From Collimonas sp. OK412 (lineage in GTDB: Bacteria > Pseudomonadota > Gammaproteobacteria > Burkholderiales > Burkholderiaceae_D), in assembly GCF_900112135.1 (NCBI RefSeq), contig NZ_FOLC01000030.1:1-51207 (forward strand): 51,207 bases of DNA. The letters are read 5' to 3'. The first letter of the stretch is position 1. Each line of letters begins with the position of its first letter. The translations under genes and the position numbers were made by a program. The notes under the pieces are model-generated. The model did not search any database and was not told the DNA's origin. It saw only the letters and a program-made list of their open reading frames with translations. Shown here one piece after another: positions 34,798 to 42,503 of the stretch.

Positions 34798-36147
34798 TTA
34801 TTTCAACTGGGACATGGCAATCAAGGTGAGCGTTACGGTAATCGCGCCGCCAATGCGTGTCGCAATCTGCGCAAATGGCATCATTTGCATGCGATTCGCG
34901 GCCGTCAGGATAGCGACGTCGCCGGTGCCGCCCTGGCCGCTGTGGCAGGCATTTACAATTGCCGTTTCAATCGGATACATGTTCAGCCAGCGCCCGACCA
35001 TGAAGCCCGTCGCCATCAACGTCGCGACGGTCGAAACGATGGTGACGAGATTGAGCACGTTGAAGGCGGACACCAGTTTGTCCCAAGGCGTCATGGATAC
35101 GCCGATGGCGAACAGCAAGGGATAAGTTACAGCTGTCGAAAAGAACTTGTAGACGACGACAGAGCCTTGTTGCAATTGCGGCGATACTGCGCGTGACAGC
35201 TTGAAAATCACGGCAATGAACAGCATGGCGACCGGCGCCGGAAAGTCGAACAGCTTGTAGCACATCAATCCAAACATATACAGCGAGATCGCCGTGATGC
35301 CTGCGGCCGCAATATTGCCGACATCCGTATGGCCAGCGACTGCTTCCGCCGCCGGTTGCATTTCGTCATGTTCGCCCGGTTGCAGCCGGCCCTCGCCAGT
35401 CAGGTGGGGGTATTTCTTGCCCACAAAATTCAATGCCCCGGCCAGCATGATTGCGGTCAGGCTGCCGAGCATTACAGGAGGCAAGACCAGCGCAAAGACG
35501 TCGCCTTGAGCCTGGTGCAATATTCCGGAGTAACCAATGGATAAGGGAATGGCGCCTTCGCCCACGCCGCCGGCCATGATAGGAACGACGATGTAGAAAA
35601 AGGTATGGTAAGTACCCAAGCCCAGCAAAGTGCCGACGGCCGTGCCGACAATAGCCGCTGCGACAGAACCGGCGGCAAGCGGCACGAAAATCTTGATGAA
35701 ACCCTTGATGAGAACCGCTCTATCCATACTCAGGATGCTGCCGACAATGATCGAAGCAATGAACAAATAGAGAAAATTGGTCGACTTGGTGAAATCCACG
35801 ACGTTCTTTAAAACCATGGCAGGCAAAAGATGCTTGAATGCCAGGTAAGAAGGAATGAAGGTCGCAAAAATCGCTGCGGCGCCTATGTTGCGCATGACAG
35901 GAAGCCGCTTGCCCAATTCCGCGCAAGAAAAGCCCCCCACCGCCAGCAATGCGATCGATACCGATATATCGGACGGCACTTTGCCGGTGGCGACAAATCC
36001 CGCAACCAATGCCAGCAACAACAAGTACACCGGCAACGGTATGATGCCGATACGCATTTCCATCAATTTCCACCAGCCATACGGCCAGAATTTTCCGGAT
36101 ATCTGTTCCGTGATCGGCATGAGCTGTTCAGCAGGGATAGGTTTCAT
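34798..36147 (-). CDS. 2-hydroxycarboxylate transporter family symporter (CitS/CimH type)
   Basis: 449 residues from MKPIPAEQLMPITEQISG with AAAGGAG upstream. About 11 hydrophobic helices. The two pore-loop GGxG motifs that define this family are present: IMAGGVGEGAIPLSIGYS and CHSGQGGTGDVAILTA. Relatives carry citrate, malate or lactate in symport with Na+ or H+. It probably shares a transcript with the isocitrate/isopropylmalate-type dehydrogenase that follows. No CitAB-like two-component genes or citrate lyase genes are nearby, so fermentation of citrate is not indicated; aerobic uptake is more likely. Confidence 0.93.
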   Translation of the reverse strand: MKPIPAEQLMPITEQISGKFWPYGWWKLMEMRIGIIPLPVYLLLLALVAGFVATGKVPSDISVSIALLAVGGFSCAELGKRLPVMRNIGAAAIFATFIPSYLAFKHLLPAMVLKNVVDFTKSTNFLYLFIASIIVGSILSMDRAVLIKGFIKIFVPLAAGSVAAAIVGTAVGTLLGLGTYHTFFYIVVPIMAGGVGEGAIPLSIGYSGILHQAQGDVFALVLPPVMLGSLTAIMLAGALNFVGKKYPHLTGEGRLQPGEHDEMQPAAEAVAGHTDVGNIAAAGITAISLYMFGLMCYKLFDFPAPVAMLFIAVIFKLSRAVSPQLQQGSVVVYKFFSTAVTYPLLFAIGVSMTPWDKLVSAFNVLNLVTIVSTVATLMATGFMVGRWLNMYPIETAIVNACHSGQGGTGDVAILTAANRMQMMPFAQIATRIGGAITVTLTLIAMSQLK

Positions 36148-37263
36148 TTCGTTCTCCTTTGATTCTATTTTTAAATTTAACGCCCGTGCCACGTGAAGCG
36201 CAGTGCTGAATCTCACGACGAGCGCTTGCGATCATGGTTTTCCGGCCAAGTTGCAATGCTGGCAGGTACGCCATCCATCCAGCATCTGTATTGCGGGTAG
36301 TGTTCATTCACGAGCGTGCAACATGCAGATTGGAGGCCGAGCCCGGATCGCCGGGCGCCTTGATCGAATCGTCGATCGTGCGGATTTCGATCCACGTTGT
36401 TTCATCAGGTCCCGCTATCCTTCTTTGCAATCACGAAACTGTTTTGTCAGCGTTGCCGGCAAATGCATCATTTCGACAATTCCGTAATCATGAAGGCTAT
36501 TTTTTGATGGGTCGACAGCCGTGCCCTGAGCCAATGCTGTCAGGACGATATGCGCAGGCATCGCTGCGCCGCAGTCGAATTCATCGATCGGCAAGAAAAA
36601 TCAGGCATTAATTTTTGTCTCCATCATTTGAGGATCGCGATCTGCGGCCTACACGTAGCGGCGGCGATCCTCTTCAATTATTTATTAATGTTGACGCATT
36701 CTAGAACGGCGTAACTTTCATCCAGCTTTCCAATTTTGCGTTATTTAATTTGCCGTGCGACATGAAAATCAAGGCTCTGGCGGGTTTTTCAGGCAGTTGC
36801 GCCATGGCTGCAACGCGCGCGACCATGGCGATATGCTTATCGACATGCATGCGAGTTGAGAGAAATGCAAACTCAGTGTGCGAGGGGCCTGTCGCAACCA
36901 CCAGAAAATAATCGGTCGGCGTGTACGCGTGACTGGATGGTTGCCATAACAGAAAAGGAAGGCCACGCGGTGCGCGTAGGGTGTGGGAGCTACCAGTGGC
37001 ACTTTGCACCGGATTCGTTTTTGATCGTCCGTCTATTCATCACAATAGAAATAATGGAATTACTGCCACCGCAAGACGTCGACGACGCGATGAACCGGGT
37101 TTCCGCTCTTCCGTACCCATGGTGTCCTGCTGGATCCTTGGCGCGTTGTGCACCAAATCTAGGCAGCATGAGCAGTCTCCTCACCAGCATTGGCCGAAAA
37201 GACATATAAACTATTTGAAATGATGCTTACGTAATTCGTTGCAGTGAGGGTGGAGGATTTTGT
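36148..37263. other. Long stretch without a supported gene, with a decayed gene remnant
   Basis: About 1.1 kb. 36148-36600 should contain the promoter of the transporter operon, but I see no clear -35/-10. GAGGATCGC (36630-36638) and GCGATCCTC (36664-36672) form a long-loop hairpin followed by AT-rich DNA. 36815-36860 reads HGDMLIDMHAS-stop on the plus strand, matching the C-terminus HIDVLNDMHAS of the gene at 30130, with further DNA similarity to about 36880. The minus-strand open frame over 36701-37009 has no ribosome binding site or known family. 36880-37263 shows nothing recognisable. Confidence 0.45.
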
Positions 37264-37391
37264 GTGAGTGATGCAGTACAAATTTATCTTGTCTTTCTTG
37301 TGGCGCAATAAGTAGGGTCAGTTCATGACCCCCTGCCATCGACGGCCCAGGTTGAAATAGCACCCGGTTCATCACCATGGCTCATCTCACG
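37264..37391. repeat. Duplicated segment, copy B
   Basis: Counterpart of 30470-30596. It contains GGGTCAGTTCATGACCCC and runs into the 3' end of the NTF2-like gene, whose stop codon is at 37382. Confidence 0.75.
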
Positions 37392-37903
37392 GTGTACAGT
37401 TCGCTGACAATTTTCCAGCGCCCCTGAACCTTCAGCAACTGCAGGATTTTCCAGCCTTGCGCACTCTCGCCGGATTCGACGAGAGTCGTTTCAAAGTCTA
37501 AAGACACCTGGGCCAGATCGCCGTCTTGTTCAATCCTGATATTCGAAATTTTTTGACTGTATTTTTTACCGCTCTCGAAGACCGCCTTCCGAAATCCGGC
37601 ATAACCTTGCAAACTCTGCGAGATGGGCTTGAATGACGGACTTATTTTTTCTCCGAGTCCGAAGAAAGGTATTTTCTCGTCCAGCAGCTGGGATTCGAAA
37701 AGCGCGCGGTCTCCAGTCGTCACGCTCTTGGCATAGTTATCCAAAACTTCCTGGATTTGTTTTCGGCTATCTTCGTTCGGCATATGACCGGTTTTTCCGT
37801 TCAACGACGGCAGTTCTTCCGCCATTGCCGGGTGGCCAAGCGGTGAAAGTGCGAAGAGGGCGATGACAAGTGCGTAGCGGCTGAATGTGGTCATGGCTGA
37901 CAT
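37382..37903 (-). CDS. Secreted NTF2-like (SnoaL/DUF4440 group) protein
   Basis: About 173 residues from MSAMTTFSRYALVIALFALS; other in-frame ATGs at 37894 and 37927 are possible, and no start has a strong ribosome binding site. A signal peptide ends PAMA|EELP. The mature part begins with a linker, then a helix IQEVLDNYAKSVTTGDRALF, a middle stretch rich in Phe and Gly, and strands NIRIEQDGDLAQVSLDFETTL and GRWKIVSELYTVR, the shape of an NTF2-like cone. Periplasmic or secreted; ligand unknown. This is the intact member of the duplicated pair; the other copy (32071-32580) has lost its signal peptide. Confidence 0.75.
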   Translation of the reverse strand: MSAMTTFSRYALVIALFALSPLGHPAMAEELPSLNGKTGHMPNEDSRKQIQEVLDNYAKSVTTGDRALFESQLLDEKIPFFGLGEKISPSFKPISQSLQGYAGFRKAVFESGKKYSQKISNIRIEQDGDLAQVSLDFETTLVESGESAQGWKILQLLKVQGRWKIVSELYTVR

Positions 37904-38034
37904 GGTTGGGAGCGGGATTATTTGCATGGGGCGAATCTTGATCCGCTTGCAGAATATCCCGGATTTCGTCATCGCACACGGGAGACCGCCAAATGCGCGC
38001 CGTTTGAATTTTCCAGGCGCGCATTTGTTACGCC

Positions 38035-38913
38035 TTAAGTGGCGCTGATAGTCGCCACGCTGTCCAATTCCTTGACTGCATCGTCCGGCAGCGCCAGTTC
38101 GGCCGCGGCCAGGTTCTCGTGCAAGTGGGCGATAGACGAGGTGCCCGGGATCAGCAGGATGTTGGGCGAGCGCCGCAGCAGCCAGGCCAGCGCGACCTGC
38201 ATGGGCGTGGCGCCGAGGCGCGCTGCGACGCCGGACAAGGTCGACGATTGCAGCGGGTTGAAGCCGCCGAGCGGAAAGAAGGGCACGTAGGCGATGCCGT
38301 CCCGTGCCAGCGCGTCGATCAGGGCGTCATCTTCCCGATGCGCGACGTTATAGTGGTTTTGCACACAGACGATCTCGCAGATCTTGCGTCCTTCCGTGAC
38401 CTGCGCCGGGGTGACGTTGCTCAGCCCGATGTGACGCACCAGCCCTTGCCGCTGAAGTTCGGCCACAACCGTGAGCGGCTCTTCGATCGATCCTTCGACC
38501 GGTCCGTGGATGCCGAGCATGCTGCGCAGGTTGACCACATCGAGCACATCCAGGCCCAGGTTGCGCAGGTTGTCGTGGACCGCCTGGGTCAATTCTTCGC
38601 GCGACATGGCGGGAATCCACGATCCGTCGTCGCCGCGCCGGGCGCTGATCTTGGTGACGATGGTGAGATCGTCCCGGTAAGGATGCAGCGCCTCGCGGAT
38701 CAGCTGGTTGGTGATGTGCGGGCCGTAGAAGTCGCTGGTGTCGATGTGGTTGACCCCGCGCGCGACGGCTTCGCGCAACACGGCCAGTGCCGCCCCGCGA
38801 TCCTTGGGTGGGCCGAACACGCCTGGCCCTGCGAGTTGCATGGCGCCGTAGCCGACGCGCTTTACGCTGCGGTGGCCAAGTGCGAATGTGCCGAATTGTT
38901 CGATGCTGGACAT
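38035..38913 (-). CDS. Aldo/keto reductase
   Basis: 292 residues. (beta/alpha)8 NADPH-dependent oxidoreductase of the stand-alone bacterial AKR group. GVNHIDTSDFYGPHITNQLI carries the catalytic Asp and Tyr, VTKISARRG the Lys, and VRHIGLSNVTPAQVTEG and ILLIPGTSSIAHLHENLAAA form the cofactor site. The fourth active-site residue, usually His in a YLLHxPD-like strand, reads LDVVNLRSM here, a change common in this subgroup. Divergent from a LysR gene 113 bp away, its likely regulator. Substrate unknown. Confidence 0.94.
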   Translation of the reverse strand: MSSIEQFGTFALGHRSVKRVGYGAMQLAGPGVFGPPKDRGAALAVLREAVARGVNHIDTSDFYGPHITNQLIREALHPYRDDLTIVTKISARRGDDGSWIPAMSREELTQAVHDNLRNLGLDVLDVVNLRSMLGIHGPVEGSIEEPLTVVAELQRQGLVRHIGLSNVTPAQVTEGRKICEIVCVQNHYNVAHREDDALIDALARDGIAYVPFFPLGGFNPLQSSTLSGVAARLGATPMQVALAWLLRRSPNILLIPGTSSIAHLHENLAAAELALPDDAVKELDSVATISAT

Positions 38914-39026
38914 GATTACCTTCTTTTAAATGAAAGACGACCCATGGTAGGCGTCTTCCGCCTTCATGATAATTGGGTACAATCGGTACGGGTTGTGCGG
39001 ATTGGCGAACAGTGGAGGTGCCGGCA

Positions 39027-39935
39027 ATGAAGGTCAATCTGGAAGATCTGAATGCTTTCGTGGCAGTGGCGCGCGCCAAGGGCTTCCGCGAAGGCGCGCG
39101 TGCCAGCGGCAGCAGCGCGTCTGCGCTGAGCGAAGCGGTGCGCCGCCTGGAGGCGCAGCTCGGTGTGCGGCTGTTCAACCGCACCACGCGCAGCGTGGTG
39201 CCGACCGAAGCGGGCGAGGGTTTGCTGGCGCGGCTCAGCCCGGCCTTGAGCGAGATGGAGGCTGCGCTCGACGTGGTGAACGGCTTTCGCGACCGGCCTG
39301 CCGGCACATTGCGCCTTAACGTGCCGGTCAGCGCAGCGCGGCTGGTGCTGGGCAGCATCGTGCCGCCATTTCTCGCCGCCTATCCCGATATCCAGCTGGA
39401 GATATTCACCGAAGACAGCTTTGTCGACGTGATCGCGGCCGGCTGCGACGCCGGCATCCGTTACGACGAGCGGCTGGAACAGGACATGATCGCGGTGCCG
39501 ATCGGGCCGCGTGTCCAGCGCTTTGCCGCCGCCGCTTCTCCTGCCTACCTTGACCGGCGTGGCCGGCCAGAGCATCCGCGCGAACTGCTCGGCCATGCCT
39601 GCCTGCGCGGCCGCTTTTCCAGCGGCTCAATGCCGCCGTGGGAATTCGAGCGGAACGGCGAGACGGTGCGGGTAGAGCCGACGGGACCGTTGATCGTGCA
39701 AGCGGGCGGGGGCGCCGATCTCGCCGTCGAGGTGGCGATCGCAGGCAGCGGCATCGTCTATCTCTTTGAAGACTGGCTGCGCCCACATCTTGACAGCGGC
39801 GCGCTCGAGCCCGTGCTCGAACCATGGTGGCCGCATTTTTCCGGGCCGTTCCTCTATTATCCCGGGCGCCGCCTGGTGCCGGCGCCTTTGCGCGCGTTCA
39901 TCGATTTCATCAAGGCGCCTGCCGGCCATCCTTGA
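39027..39935 (+). CDS. LysR-family transcriptional regulator
   Basis: 302 residues from MKVNLEDLNAFVAVARAKGF, with GGAGG 8 nt before the ATG; the frame extends upstream to 38973 without a start signal. Winged HTH (SGSSASALSEAVRRLEAQLG, FNRTTRSVVPTEAGEGLLAR) and effector domain (GTLRLNVPVSAARLVLGSIV, AGCDAGIRYDERLEQDMIAV), of the group that often controls a divergent aldo/keto reductase. Its last 26 bases overlap the convergent GNAT gene. Confidence 0.94.
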   Translation: MKVNLEDLNAFVAVARAKGFREGARASGSSASALSEAVRRLEAQLGVRLFNRTTRSVVPTEAGEGLLARLSPALSEMEAALDVVNGFRDRPAGTLRLNVPVSAARLVLGSIVPPFLAAYPDIQLEIFTEDSFVDVIAAGCDAGIRYDERLEQDMIAVPIGPRVQRFAAAASPAYLDRRGRPEHPRELLGHACLRGRFSSGSMPPWEFERNGETVRVEPTGPLIVQAGGGADLAVEVAIAGSGIVYLFEDWLRPHLDSGALEPVLEPWWPHFSGPFLYYPGRRLVPAPLRAFIDFIKAPAGHP

Positions 39936-40422
39936 CGCCGACCGCCAGCGATTTATGGAACAGGACGCGATGCTGTCCTGCGCCGGCATAATCGAGCGCA
40001 ACCGGGACGCCGTCGATTTCACCGGATCCGGGAAGAAGCGTAAATCCGAGTTTGCGATGGAATGTGATCGAGCCGGTATTGACCACGGAGGTGATGCTTC
40101 GCACCTCCGTGCAGCCCTTGGCGCCGACCACATTGAAAAAATGTTCGTACAGCATGCGGGCCAGGCCGCCAGTGCGCGCAGCAGGGCTTACGCCAACGAA
40201 ATGGATGTAGGCGACTTTGGGATCGGCCTGCGATACGAAGCCGATCAGGAACGCCTGGACGGCGTCCGACGGTCCTATGGCATAACTGGTCGCGTTCAGG
40301 TGGTCGAAAAATATGCGGTGGACCAATGCCCGGACAGGACGGCCGCCCCACCAGTCATCGACTGCGGAGGAGACGAACGCGTAGTCCTGGGATTCAAGTG
40401 TGCGGATAGTGGGGGCATTCAT
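39910..40422 (-). CDS. GNAT family N-acetyltransferase
   Basis: 170 residues. Acetyl-CoA-dependent transferase fold: the central strand and P-loop-like acetyl-CoA site is VAYIHFVGVSPAARTGGLARMLYEHFF (about 70-96; the usual Q/RxxGxG/A reads ARTGGLA), followed by EVRSITSVVNTGSITFHRKLGF, the conserved NxxAxxFYxKxGF-like segment. Acceptor unknown. It overlaps the 3' end of the convergent LysR gene by 26 bp. Confidence 0.9.
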   Translation of the reverse strand: MNAPTIRTLESQDYAFVSSAVDDWWGGRPVRALVHRIFFDHLNATSYAIGPSDAVQAFLIGFVSQADPKVAYIHFVGVSPAARTGGLARMLYEHFFNVVGAKGCTEVRSITSVVNTGSITFHRKLGFTLLPGSGEIDGVPVALDYAGAGQHRVLFHKSLAVGVKDGRQAP

Positions 40423-40559
40423 CGGTCATGATTTCCATTTGTTGAGCAACTTTTATTTTACCCGTGGATAGCACAATCCTCGATGACCGCAACGGGACGG
40501 CTGCGCAGGCGGACAGCTTGCATCGAAACGCGAAACTGCTCCCGTCCCATATATAACCC

Positions 40560-40613
40560 AATGCCCTTGCCCGGTTTTTCTGTGCGATTAATAAACGCAG
40601 CTAACTGGGGTCA
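40560..40613 (+). repeat. 54-bp flank shared with 50811-50864
   Basis: From AATGCCCTTGCCCGG to CTAACTGGGGTCA it differs at only a few positions from 50811-50864 (TGCGATTAATAAACGCAG here, TGTGATTAACAAACGTAG there). It shows that the REP-like unit includes a left flank of about 40 bp in at least two copies. Confidence 0.85.
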
Positions 40614-40665
40614 GAGTGAACTTTCTGCGCGCCTTTTGCAGAAACTTCACTCTGACCCCAGTTAG
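40601..40665. repeat. REP-like hairpin, copy 1 of the 40.6 kb pair
   Basis: CTAACTGGGGTCAGAGTGAA and its exact complement at the right end, with the arms continuing inwards (CTTTCTGC / GCAGAAAC). About 27 of 28 arm positions pair around a loop GCGCCTTTT. No open frame. Confidence 0.9.
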
Positions 40666-40741
40666 CGGGCCACGGAGCATCTGCCTCATCGTTGAAAAAG
40701 AACAAAACCGCGCTGTGCGCTCTGTCTTTCTCCGAATCCGT

Positions 40742-40805
40742 CATGTGGGGTCAGAGTCAAGTTTCGCGATGAGGCGCTGCGAAAGTTGACTCTGACCCCA
40801 GATGA
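40742..40805. repeat. REP-like hairpin, copy 2 of the 40.6 kb pair
   Basis: Arms CAT.TGGGGTCAGAGTCAA and TTGACTCTGACCCCA.ATG with inner arms GTTTCGC / GCGAAAG and a short loop. The core matches copy 1, but the flanks differ (CATGTG against CTAAC). 40430-40600 and 40806-40848 contain no supported gene. Confidence 0.9.
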
Positions 40806-40848
40806 CTCTTGCCGTGGCGATGTCGTGAATTATGAAGCTCTCAATAAT

Positions 40849-41097
40849 TCAGAATCCATGGCTCCAGGCGCGGCTGGCTCGTTTCATCGCTGGAACAATA
40901 TGGTAGCCGCCACGCCGGTAATAACGGTACAAATGCACGAATGTTTTCATGTCAATTCTTGGTGAGTGGAAATAAAAGTCGGTCGGTTTTGTAGCGTGAC
41001 ATTCCACGTTATAGGCTTGATTCCGGCCATGATCCGTGCGGCCGCGCACATAGCGCCGGCAAGCGGGCGGACGGCATTGAAATGCCTGTTTCATGCA
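40849..41097 (-). CDS. Doubtful small ORF, unknown
   Basis: 82 residues from MKQAFQCRPPACRRYVRGRT, ending ASRAWSHGF, with AGGA shortly before the ATG. Rich in Arg, Tyr and His; no signal peptide or membrane segment; no family recognised. It lies in an otherwise empty stretch between REP-like hairpins and the collagen-like gene. Could equally be non-coding. Confidence 0.2.
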   Translation of the reverse strand, partial: CMKQAFQCRPPACRRYVRGRTDHGRNQAYNVECHATKPTDFYFHSPRIDMKTFVHLYRYYRRGGYHIVPAMKRASRAWSHGF

Positions 41098-41251
41098 TCC
41101 TGAAAAAAACCGTGATCCGTGCGCCAACACACAGAGAAGCCTGGCGCTTTCGCTTAATCTGCGAACAGACGAATCTCAGAGCCAATTTTTATAAAGGGAT
41201 TCGAATAGCGCATTACCGTGCGTTTTTTCTCTTGCTACCTAAAGGATCGAT

Positions 41252-41578
41252 ATGAAACATGCATTGCTATTGACGACGCTGGTCGTCACGTTTGGCCTTG
41301 CCGCTTGTGACAAGCCTGCAAGCAGTAGCCCTACGCCATCCGTGGTGGTGGTTCCCGGCCCGGCGGGAGCGCCTGGTGCGACCGGAGCGACCGGTTCCGA
41401 GGGCGTGGCTGGCGCGACAGGTGCGACTGGCGCCGGGGTGGCTGTTCCTGGCCCGGCTGGCGCTACAGGCGCCACTGGGGCGACGGGAAGTGATGGCGCT
41501 GCTGGCGCTGATGGCAGCAAAGGCGATACCGGAAAAACCGGCGGCGAAACGATCGTCGTCGTGCCTGCCCAGAAGTAA
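41252..41578 (+). CDS. Collagen-like lipoprotein
   Basis: 108 residues with AAAGGA before the ATG. The signal peptide ends in lipobox FGLAA|C (Cys19). A short linker ([14 protein letters not shown]) is followed by a collagen-like region of about 20 Gly-X-Y triplets, mostly GAT, GPA and GSx, interrupted once by VAVP, and a charged tail [19 protein letters not shown]. Thr-rich GAT triplets are usual in bacterial collagens, which lack hydroxyproline. A surface- or outer-membrane-anchored trimeric fibre is expected. The product is short compared with most bacterial collagens. Convergent with the REC-PAS gene, 25 bp between stops. Confidence 0.85.
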   Translation: MKHALLLTTLVVTFGLAACDKPASSSPTPSVVVVPGPAGAPGATGATGSEGVAGATGATGAGVAVPGPAGATGATGATGSDGAAGADGSKGDTGKTGGETIVVVPAQK

Positions 41579-41603
41579 GGTCTTTACTCCGGCTGCGTCG
41601 GGA

Positions 41604-42443
41604 CTATTTTTCCTGGTCGCGACGCATGCGCTCGGTGACATCCATGCCGATTCCGCGGTAGCCGATGAAAAGGCTGGCTGAATCGAACATCGGTTCGCCG
41701 CTGACCTGAAGGTATTGCAGGGTGCCGTCGGCGTTGCTGCGGCTGTAGATGAAGTCGAGGAAGGGGCGGCGGTTTGCAATGTTGTCCTCCAGCTGCGCCC
41801 GCTCGGCCTCATTCCAGTGTGCGGTCGGTGCGATGTTGACAGCGCCGCCGGCGCTGTCGGCATCGATCCCGAGCATGTCAAAAACCGGGCCCGAGACCTT
41901 GGTGAATTTCCCTTGCTGATCCTGTTCCCAGTACCAGTCTGAAGACAGCTCCGTCAAACTCTTGAAGCGGGCTTCGCTCTCGCGCAGTTCAGCCGTGCGT
42001 TCCAGCACCGTCTGTTCCAGCACCTTGTTGTAGTGCTCCAGTTTCTGGTACAGCAGCCGCACTTCCAGCATGTTGTGGATGCGCGTCTGCACTTCAACCA
42101 GGTCGAACGGCTTGCTGACGAAATCCTTGGCGCCTGCCTGCAACGCGCGCAGCTTGTGGGCCGGCTGCGCCGTGATGACCAGCACCGGCAGATATCCCGC
42201 CGTTTCGATTTCCTTCAATCCTTCCATGACCTGGAATCCATCCATTTCCGGCATTTGCAGATCGAGCAGGATCAGGTCGTAGCGATGCGTCAGGTGCAAG
42301 GAAACCACGGCGCGCGGATCCATCGTCGATGTGATGTGTGCGTAACCGGCATTGCGCAGCATTTGCTCCAGCAGCATGACATTGGCTTTCTGGTCATCCA
42401 CGATCAGGATGCTGGCTTTTAGAATTTCAGTTGCTTCAAGCAT
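41604..42443 (-). CDS. Response regulator receiver-PAS protein without output domain
   Basis: 279 residues from MLEATEILKASILIVDDQKA, with AGGAAC before this ATG; a GTG nine codons upstream is less likely. The receiver domain (about 8-125) has phosphoacceptor Asp61 in LILLDLQMPEMDG and the conserved Lys in FVSKPFD. A coiled-coil linker (about 130-165) leads to a PAS/PAC domain (about 165-275) ending GIGMDVTERMRRD. The protein stops where a kinase or GGDEF domain would usually begin, so it has no recognisable output. It is third in a cluster with the hybrid kinase, 60 bp upstream, and may relay signals by protein contact. Confidence 0.88.
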   Translation of the reverse strand: MLEATEILKASILIVDDQKANVMLLEQMLRNAGYAHITSTMDPRAVVSLHLTHRYDLILLDLQMPEMDGFQVMEGLKEIETAGYLPVLVITAQPAHKLRALQAGAKDFVSKPFDLVEVQTRIHNMLEVRLLYQKLEHYNKVLEQTVLERTAELRESEARFKSLTELSSDWYWEQDQQGKFTKVSGPVFDMLGIDADSAGGAVNIAPTAHWNEAERAQLEDNIANRRPFLDFIYSRSNADGTLQYLQVSGEPMFDSASLFIGYRGIGMDVTERMRRDQEK

Positions 42444-42503
42444 TGCGTTGTTCCTAAAAAAGTCGTTCACTTGCCAGCAAGCCAGGCGGTATTGCGTCGT
42501 TAT

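Noticed and set aside
36701-37009. 102-codon minus-strand frame as a gene
   Set aside because: No ribosome binding site, and the DNA under it preserves a decayed plus-strand copy of the gene at 30130, so the frame is likely accidental.
40601-40805. Two adjacent palindromes as a CRISPR array
   Set aside because: Only two units, long hairpins with different flanks and no spacer/repeat regularity; no cas gene in the window.
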